Shown: in pieces, positions 57,553-64,000 of the stretch
Layout: each line of letters starts with the position of its first letter
How positions within the stretch are numbered: the first letter of the stretch is position 1
Notes under the pieces: model-generated
Told to the model about the DNA's origin: nothing
The model's database searches: none
What the model saw: only the letters and a program-made list of their open reading frames with translations
Origin: Microplitis mediator
Taxonomy: Eukaryota; Arthropoda; Insecta; Hymenoptera; Braconidae
Direction: 5' to 3'
DNA length: 64,000 nt
Assembly (NCBI RefSeq): GCF_029852145.1
Contig: NC_079977.1
Span: 16,935,948-16,999,947, forward strand
Made by a program: the position numbers and the translations under genes

Positions 57553-57647
57553 TTCGTGGTTATAGCAGACTATATCAACTCTGGGGAATCCTTTCGGGTA
57601 TTCTCTCCTTACCGATCGCATCATAATGGCTGACCTACCCCCAGTTC

Positions 57648-57710
57648 TCACCAAGGCCTTACTCAGAACGGTCCCTGGTTCTCGGTGACCGGGACATCGC
57701 CTGGTTATCA
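57648..57710 (+). other. Hairpin module 2.2
   Basis: TCACCAAGGC on the left; the right side has decayed to GCCTGGTTATCA. Inner stem GTCCC-t-GGT / ACC-GGGAC intact. Preceded by ATGGCTGACC as in modules 1.2 and 1.4. Confidence 0.6.
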
Positions 57711-57801
57711 GCGGTTATGGTGGATTGGCTAGATAAGAAGTTTCGAGAGATCCCTACTGGGTTCTCGTCTGGCTAGTCCGCATCTGACCTCTCGCAGCTC
57801 A

Positions 57802-57860
57802 TCACAAGGTCTTCCTGAGTCTGGTCCCGGTTCACCTGCAACCAGGGCACCACCTTGTGA
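57802..57860 (+). other. Hairpin module 2.3
   Basis: Outer stem TCACAAGGT / ACCTTGTGA, 9 bp perfect, as in module 1.1; inner GGT / ACC with CCC / GGG. Followed by TTCGTCAG. Confidence 0.7.
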
Positions 57861-57927
57861 TTCGTCAGGTGCCCTAGCAGACAACAGCGCTTCCAACTTC
57901 TGATCGATCACGTTGTGATGACTGACC

Positions 57928-57985
57928 TTACGAGGTCTTGCTAATATGACCCCTGGTTCTTAGCGACCGGGATACCTCTTCGTGA
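57928..57985 (+). other. Hairpin module 2.4 (degenerate)
   Basis: ACGAGGT against ACCTCTTCGT, pairing with a bulge; inner CCCCTGGT / ACCGGG. Confidence 0.45.
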
Positions 57986-58118
57986 CCTGTCGGTTGTTAC
58001 AGTGCATCGACCTCACATTGCTCTCGTCACTCTGGTGGTCTCTCCTATTAATCATGCTTCAAGAGATTGCATCTACTGTGCTGTCTGGCTATTTCGTAGT
58101 TGACCTGCTTCCAGTCTG

Positions 58119-58174
58119 TCACAAGACCTCTCTGAGCTGATCCCACGCATCATGCAACCAGGAGTGTCTTGTGA
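58119..58174 (+). other. Hairpin module 2.5
   Basis: Outer stem TCACAAGAC / GTCTTGTGA, 9 bp perfect. Relative to modules 1.1 and 2.3 the inner end of the stem changed on both sides (GGT/ACC to GAC/GTC). The inner stem is weak. Confidence 0.65.
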
Positions 58175-58298
58175 CTCGTCAACTACCATAGCAAATAACT
58201 CTTACCTCTCATTGCAAGTAATCAAAACCCTGAAACTTATCTCTTTGTTCTAACCAATCTACCAAGGTCGGCATCCGAACGAGCACGGTGAGTCTTCA

Positions 58299-59765
58299 AT
58301 GCAACTGAAACTGGCCGCCAGCATTTTCAGCGGACATAGAGATGAGGGCTGACTTAACGTTGACTAGAACCCCTTATTTTTAAAAAATGTAAAATATATG
58401 CAAACGTCCCAAAGGCGCTTAATTAGCAATTATTTTGGGCCCTAACGGACCTTAAATATTTTACGGTTCCACAAATAGTATTTCAGAGTATCACCAAGTT
58501 AGTCAGAAGAAAAGAAAGGTTTTTAAGATAAAAGTTTTACGTTTTCAACACGGATAATTCCGGTGACAAACTTTGGGACCTATATTGTTTTGATATCAAA
58601 ATGTAGGATCTGTCATGGACCAAAACAAAAAATTTCTAAATTGTCATATTTCGAGGCCGTCGGAAGCAAAAGTTGGAAATAGGGGCCCTAGAATTTATGG
58701 AAATACTGGATCCGGTCGTACAATTTTGGGACTTACCATTATCTAGCAACGATCTCAGGAAACTTCTGGACACAAAAAAAATAACTTCTTAATTGTCAAC
58801 GTCTAAGGCCATTAAGAGCAAAAGCTTACAATAGGGTCCTAGAAGTAATTGCAATACTAATTCCGGTCGTACAGTTTTGGAACTTTTTTCTGTCTGACAA
58901 CATACTTAGGAGCCACCTGAACCGAAAAAAAAAATTTTTTTACTTGTCAACGTCAGAGGTACGCAAGAGCATACGTCAAATTCTCAGTTTTTTCTTCGTA
59001 AAAGAAAAAAAAATATGGTGTGCAAATAAAAATATCGGTGCTGTCCATTGAGTTTAAGCTGGAGTACCAAGTAGTCCAGTTGTCATGGACGTCCAATGTG
59101 GTCTATCTCAGCTTTTATTCGCGAAAAAAAAAATTTAGTGATCGACTCAAAATATCGAATTTGTTATAAAGGTCTAAACTATTAACCAAACGACGGGAAT
59201 CAGTATTGCAATGAATTATAGGGGTCCTGTTTTTAACTTTGGCTCCTGGAGGCCTCGAAGATTGACAATCGAGAAATTATTTTTTTTTGGGCCCGGACGC
59301 CTCTTAAGATTGTTGTCAGGCAGTAAAAAGTCTTAAAACCATGCGACGGAAATTATTATTGCAATAAATCTTAGGGGTCCTATTTTCAACTTTCGCTTCT
59401 GAAGGCCTCGAGGGATGACAATTAAGAAATTTTTTTCTTTTGGGTCCATGTCAGATCCTACATTGTGATATCAAATCAATATAGGCCTAAAGTTTGGCAC
59501 TGGTATTATTCGTGTAGAAAACATACCTACTTTTATTTTAATAACCTTTATTTTCTTCCAGCTAACTTAGAGATACTCTGAAATACTATTTGTGGAACCG
59601 TAAAACTTTCAAGGTCCGTTAGACCCAAAAATATCTGCTTATGAAGCGTCTTTGGAACTGTTGCATTTATTATTTATTCTTTTTTAAAAAGGGGTTCTAG
59701 TCAACATTAAGCTAGCCCTTCTCTCTATATCTGCTGACAATGCTGGTGGCTAGTTTCAGTTGCAT
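58299..59765. mobile_element. Foldback element inserted in dispersed repeat copy 2
   Basis: 1467 bp, from ATGCAACTGAAACTGGCC to its inverse at the right. Both arms (about 660 bp each) can be followed inward through TTGACTAGAACCCCTT, CTAACGGACCTT, TTTACGGTTCCACAAATAGT and ATTTCAGAGTATC, then through about three tandem subrepeats of about 150 bp. The spacer is near 58990-59140. GAGTCTTCA to the left and GAGTCTTTA to the right are a 9-bp target duplication with one difference; copy 1 of the host repeat has an unbroken GTGAGTCTTCAGTCTAAGAC here. A 9-bp duplication suggests an FB or Mutator-type transposase. No ORF. Confidence 0.85.
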
Positions 59766-60235
59766 GAGTCTTTAGCCTAAGACTCAAGATCCTGAGCCAT
59801 TTCCATGACCACCCGATCACGTCAGCAGTTGCTTGGCTCTGCTAAGCTAGAACCAACAACGTACTTTAGCTACCTACTGCGTCTCGCGAGACATAGCGAG
59901 ATCCTCAACCACGAGAGTATTTCGCCTGGCACGGCGAAACCATCACCAACCAGAGCTACCAGCCAGCGGGCCGTTTATCAGGCTCAATACCAGTTCATCA
60001 TCACTCAACACCGACCGAGACAGAGCACGTTAGCTCTGTTGCTACCAAATCAGCCACAAGGAATCCAGTCTACTGACTATTCACCAGCACCAGAGCCATC
60101 AAATACAGTCCACTACTCTGATACCCATTTGAGTTTATTCTAAACTTACAATAATTAAAGTACAATATAATTTGTTTTTAAAGATCAATAAATTTGTTAA
60201 TTATTCAATCTAGTTCTTGCCCAAACAGTTTTTAT

Positions 60236-60581
60236 TGCAAAAATATAATTAACTAAAGTGAATTATTATTTTTAAATGTTACAAAAGGAAATATATATGC
60301 AAAGTGGATATTATTGTTATTTTGTTATGGTTTTTGAAGCTGAGTTTTATTTTCTATTCTTATGTGTGTGTTAAAAAATAACTATTTCAAGTTATTAATT
60401 ATTAAAAATATTTCCAACAATGGCTATACTAAGTAATTCTGAATAAAAAATTATGAAGTTGTCGTTATCGTTATATAGTAATCTTGTGATTCTACGCAGT
60501 TAAGTCCAAACAGTGATTAATCATATAATCTAGTTTATCGCAGGAACTGATATTCCACAATTAGAGCAGGAAAAGGCATGT
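60236..60581. other. No gene seen
   Basis: AT-rich, no supported feature. Confidence 0.45.
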
Positions 60582-61200
60582 TTGTACTATAATAACGACA
60601 ATGAGGATATAATTAATGAAGTCAAATCTATCTTTAAGTTTTATAAGCTTCCATTTCAGTTTTTCGACACTGAACACAAAAGATCTGAATTATATAAAAA
60701 ACACACTCAATTGTTATTGCCACAAGAGTTCATCGTTGGATATAAAACAGTTGAAAAAGTTCAAGAGTCTGCTGTGATTACAACAAACGAACCAGTATAT
60801 GCTGTTCACATCTCAATACGACACACTCTTGAAACTTTTTGAAAGTACCAGGTGTTTTGGAACAATTATTGTCCTACATGAAAAAATTACAAGATGATAA
60901 AATTGTTTAATCGAATTATATTCAAGGTAGATCATGGCTTCAAAAATCATTTTATCGTGAAAATGAACTTTTTATACCAATTCATATTTTTGAAGATGAC
61001 ACAGAAGCCGGAAATGCATTAGGCAGCCATGCGGGAAGAAACAAATTAGGCGCTGTATATGCATTTATACCTTGCCTACCACCTCATTTAGTGTCACAAG
61101 TGAATTGTATCTTTTTATCAACTCTGTTTTATAGTGACGATCGTACAATTTTTGGAAATAAATGGATTTTAAAAAAAGTGATAGATGATAAAAATCACTG
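60582..61200 (+). pseudogene. Decayed TE-type ORF fragment
   Basis: The first frame (60582-60842) reads YYNNDNEDIINEVKSIFKFY and then KLPFQFFDTEHKRSELYKKH. After a frameshift at about 60840 a second frame reads VPGVLEQLLSYMKKLQDD, meets a TAA at about 60908, and goes on IFEDDTEAGNALGSHAGRNK, LGAVYAFIPCLPPHLVSQVN and SDDRTIFGNKW. The LGSHAG..KLGAVY..IPCLPP pattern is one I recall from uncharacterised proteins of repetitive elements in insects and fish; I cannot name the superfamily. The N-terminal DNA-binding part and the C-terminus are absent. Clearly non-functional. Confidence 0.55.
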
Positions 61201-61386
61201 ATATGTTAAAATAGTAAATATTCCTACGTTAGTACAGTAAAAATTTCTATGGGAACAAAGAAAATATTACCATGTAATATAAGAAAACTTCCTGCTTTTT
61301 CTCCGTGAATAAATATATGCACACATACATAAATTTTTGAACGAAAGGCCTTTAAATCAGTCAATTAGTACAAAAGCTACAGAAGG

Positions 61387-61388
<2 letters not shown>

Positions 61389-61483
<95 letters not shown>

Positions 61484-61640
61484 GCGCGACCATCATTCCA
61501 AAATTGATCAGATTAGTTTCCTAGGACCTCAAAACGTCAACACCTGATGAAAACTAGATTCTCAAAAACGAAGTGAAAACAGTAACTTTCCGAATTTTTG
61601 AAAATTTACAATTTTCATAGCGGGAAGTTAAAAAAAAATT
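61389..61640 (-). repeat. GAGCTC-palindrome repeat family, fragment f with (CA)n
   Basis: A (CA)n tract (61389-61480) and CGCGCGCG are followed by TTTCCTAGGACCTCAAAACG, AACTTTCCGAATTTTTGAAA and TTTACAATTTTCATAGCGGG then AAGTT, the outer end of copies b and c with the microsatellite at the homologous site. Confidence 0.75.
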
Positions 61641-62604
61641 ATAGTAACAACGAAATTAATCAATTCAGATTGTGAGCAATTTAATTTGCATTTAATAATT
61701 CTTAATTTAATAAAAACACAATATTCCTTAGACAATCTGCTCATGGGATTATTCTCATTTTCTATATCAGAACAAATCTTCTTAAAATAATATTATTAAG
61801 CTTTCTTACTTAATGAAAAAGTAAATTGATGATCGACTCTAATATGTGATTTATCAAATTTATTATTATTGATCACCCTTTTTGCACACCTCAAGCACGA
61901 AAGCACTGAGGATGCTTTACGATCGATCTATTATTTTCGACTTATTCACTCACATTAAACTAACTCTACATTCTTGTGATTACACTAAAATGAATCAAAT
62001 TGTATCCTGATACATAAATAATTCATTAAAGAATAATTTCGACCCAATGTGGAGTCGATTGATTACTCAATTAATTAAATACAAATTATTCCAATTCCAG
62101 CGACACGAGTTATCAATTATCGTGTATCAAAGTTCGTAATCTTATTACTCTCGATTGACACAATTAATCGGCCAAACTTTTTTTTATTATTATTGTATTT
62201 TTCTATCATAAGAATCCTTATGAAAATCACTATCTAAATCTTTTTAGTTTAATTGTAATTAATTACAAACGTAAAACTGATTATTCACAAAACCTTTAGC
62301 TGCCATTTTTATTCTTACCGCTGTTATTATTTTGTTTCTCATTTTCTCTTCGTCAACTACTGGCAACAGCACGAGGGTAACAGTATAGGTTTGGAAAAAG
62401 AAGCGACATCTAAAACAAAAATGCCATCTGGCAGCCAGAATGGAAGGTAGATTTTTCGAAACTTTTTAGCATCTCTTTGACTTTTCATTAGCTCGCGCTT
62501 AGTTTAAAACGAAGGCGGCCTTTATTCATTTTTACTAAGGTTGAAGCCAATTTTTTAAGGTCAGTTTTTCAATCCAAGATTCTTAATCCACGATTCAAAT
62601 ATTG
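61641..62604. other. No gene seen
   Basis: A GC-richer patch near 62340-62530 has AGCTGCCATTTTTATT earlier and GGCAGCCAG later, but no coding signal. Confidence 0.45.
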
Positions 62605-62608
62605 TTAA

Positions 62609-62722
62609 CCCTTAACGGCCAAATGGGGAAACTAGTCACCCTAAGCTTGAAAAAAGTGGAATTAGAGGTCGTAAACCCCATGTAGCTGTTATGTGGCCTG
62701 GGTGAGGTGTGGCCGTTAAGAG
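62609..62722. mobile_element. 114-bp MITE flanked by TTAA
   Basis: CCCTTAACGGCCA at the left and TGGCCGTTAAGAG at the right; TTAA at 62605-62608 and 62723-62726. The ends do not resemble those of the 2810-bp transposon. Confidence 0.75.
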
Positions 62723-62726
62723 TTAA

Positions 62727-63480
62727 TATACTTATGCATTCCGATATAAATGTACGAGCAATACATAGTTAATCACGTATTACTAAAATCTCGGATTGAT
62801 AAACTGACTTTGAGTAAACATGGTTAGAAACAAAAATATACATGCGTAAAAAAATATGTATTAATGAAAACTTACACAATTCATTAAAAATTCGAGATTG
62901 ATAAATTCATTAAAGTTATAAAAAATGGCGCAAGCAAATATTTAGATATTTAAAAATGACAATGAAAACTTAAATATTAAGCTCAAAGACTTCTCATGGA
63001 ATTGGTAGAAAATGATGATGGATTAATAAAGAAATGGGTAAATAACAGTTATAATTTATATTTATCTATTATTAATAAACTTAAATACGAGAGTGGTTAA
63101 ACAGGCATATGAAACTAGATCAATGAGTTATATTTATCAGGAGCTACAATATCTACAAATATCATAGTATATTAATTGACATCTGTAGCTTATCGGTTTT
63201 ATAAAAGTCTTCGTAATCAATAGAATGATAAATCGACTAAATAATGTATACGGATTTTTCGATACTAAATTTTCTTTATGATACTCTAGTAGCAATCTTG
63301 ATCAACTCCAAAGCAACGCAAGAAAAATACAGCAAAATAATATATCTGGAGATGTACTTATTATAGATTATTTAGTTTGTCTGTGAGTAATTTATTTAGT
63401 GAAATTAATACAGCTGTGATGAATTTATCTGGTGCTGGTGAAAGTAGAATTATAGAGGGTAGAACTGGAAGTTGACGCTG
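62727..63480. other. No gene seen
   Basis: AT-rich, no supported feature. Confidence 0.45.
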
Positions 63481-63576
63481 GTTTGCAACTGGGCCAGTTC
63501 ACACAACGTCTCTTGCCGACGGGCGTGCACGTTGCCAACTCTGCTTTGACGTCTGCTTGCCTCGTCCACTCGTACT

Positions 63577-63838
63577 CTCAAGCTCTCGTACTCTCAAGCT
63601 CTTGTACTCTCAAACTCTCGTACTCTCGAACTCTCGTACTCTCGAACTCTCGTACTCTCGAACTCTCGTACTCTCGAACTCTCGTACTCTCGAACTATCG
63701 TACTCTCGAACTCTCGTACTCTCGAACTCTCGAACTCTCGTACTCTCGAACTCTCGTACTCTCGAACTCTCGTACTCTCGAACTCTCGTACTCTCGAACT
63801 CTCGTACTCTCGTACTCTCGAATTCTCGAACTCTCGTA
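63577..63838. repeat. CTCTCGTA/CTCTCGAA minisatellite
   Basis: About 32 units of 8 bp, CTCTCGTA and CTCTCGAA mostly alternating, with runs of one type. Ser-Arg-Thr-Leu frames on both strands are by-products. Confidence 0.9.
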
Positions 63839-63889
63839 TATCTGTAAACCACGTTACGTCCCAGTGAGATTGTCAAATATTAGGCGTAA

Positions 63890-64000
63890 GGAGAGACTGC
63901 GATAGGAGTCATTGATCTGAGAGTGAATGAATAGTTCTCAGGGATCCACGACTGCGATGGGAGTCGTGATCCTAAGACTGAATGAATGGCTCTCAGGTAT
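63890..64000 (+). repeat. Tandem duplication of about 54 bp
   Basis: GACTGCGATAGGAGTCATTG, ATCTGAGAGTGAATGAATAG and TTCTCAGG are followed by the same order with changes (GACTGCGATGGGAGTCGTGA, AGACTGAATGAATGGCTCTC). It may continue beyond the window. Confidence 0.7.

Larger units (their letters stand above)
56575..60235 (+). repeat. Large dispersed repeat with hairpin modules, copy 2 (interrupted)
   Basis: Colinear with 3605-5545: ATAAAA hairpin, CTCTGACCTTTTATACC then AAGCACATCGAGTGT, CAGATTCAATTACTAG, five hairpin modules, ACGAGCACGGTGAGTCTTCA, then (after the foldback at 58299-59765) GACTCAAGATCCTG, GATCACGTCAGCAG, CCACTACTCTGATACCC and TAGTTCTTGCCCAAACA. It is longer than copy 1 because of the foldback, an extra module and a 3' segment at 59950-60080 lacking in copy 1. 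The 112-codon frame at 59805-60143 is not conserved in copy 1. Confidence 0.7.

Noticed and set aside
59805..60143. 112-codon plus-strand frame as a gene
   Set aside because: The homologous region of copy 1 (5260-5420) has no corresponding frame and the composition fits the repeat.
63577..63838. CRISPR-like array
   Set aside because: Units are contiguous 8-mers without unique spacers, and the DNA is animal-type.
63483..63905. 140-codon Ser/Arg/Thr/Leu repeat protein
   Set aside because: An 8-bp minisatellite read in all frames; 16-bp alternation gives frame-independent open reading.

Overview
The window is AT-rich animal DNA of insect type, most likely from a parasitoid wasp or other hymenopteran. 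The reasons are one exon that reads as an insect odorant-receptor (7tm_6) segment with a clean GTAAGT splice donor, an R1-like non-LTR retrotransposon, many short TIR elements with TA target duplications, and long CA and TA microsatellites. The species assignment is inference. Only one ordinary gene fragment (odorant receptor, near 2.5 kb) and one possible single-exon gene (zinc-finger ORF, 39.06-39.57 kb) are visible. Nearly everything else is mobile DNA or repeat.

Layout. 0-3.6 kb: a 5S-rRNA-like fragment, a TATAAAATTTTATA word array, the odorant-receptor exon, simple repeats. 3.6-5.5 kb: first copy of a large dispersed repeat holding tandem hairpin modules. 5.7-17.2 kb: MITEs, a tRNA-Arg-like stretch, a foldback element (12.9-14.1 kb) and a CAACTT word array. 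18.2-21.7 kb: a composite DNA transposon with a decayed transposase tail and a nested MITE. 22-37 kb: dispersed repeats with GAGCTC palindromes and embedded microsatellites, two related MITEs, a foldback with a 0.6 kb spacer, and an element with internal tandem repeats. 37.5-38.8 kb: second member of the 12.9 kb foldback family. 39.06-39.6 kb: zinc-finger ORF followed 9 nt after its stop by a histone-type 3' stem-loop. 40.2-43.1 kb: decayed R1-like LINE on the minus strand. 48.26-51.07 and 53.55-56.36 kb: two same-length, apparently identical 2810-bp DNA transposons, each with TTAA duplications and an intact 584-codon transposase ORF. The second lies inside another TIR transposon (52.06-56.42 kb). 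56.6-60.2 kb: second copy of the hairpin-array repeat, split by a 1.47-kb foldback with a 9-bp target duplication. 60.6-61.2 kb: a decayed TE-type ORF. The end is microsatellite, one more MITE and minisatellites.

How the parts work together. The window is best read as layers of transposition. The 2810-bp pair is the youngest layer and the only one with an intact transposase. The most unusual signals are (1) hairpin modules whose stems stay paired while their sequence changes, in both copies of one large repeat, (2) a canonical histone mRNA stem-loop behind a non-histone zinc-finger ORF, and (3) a recurring design in which a TIR element's interior is built of degenerate repeats of one short, often palindromic word.
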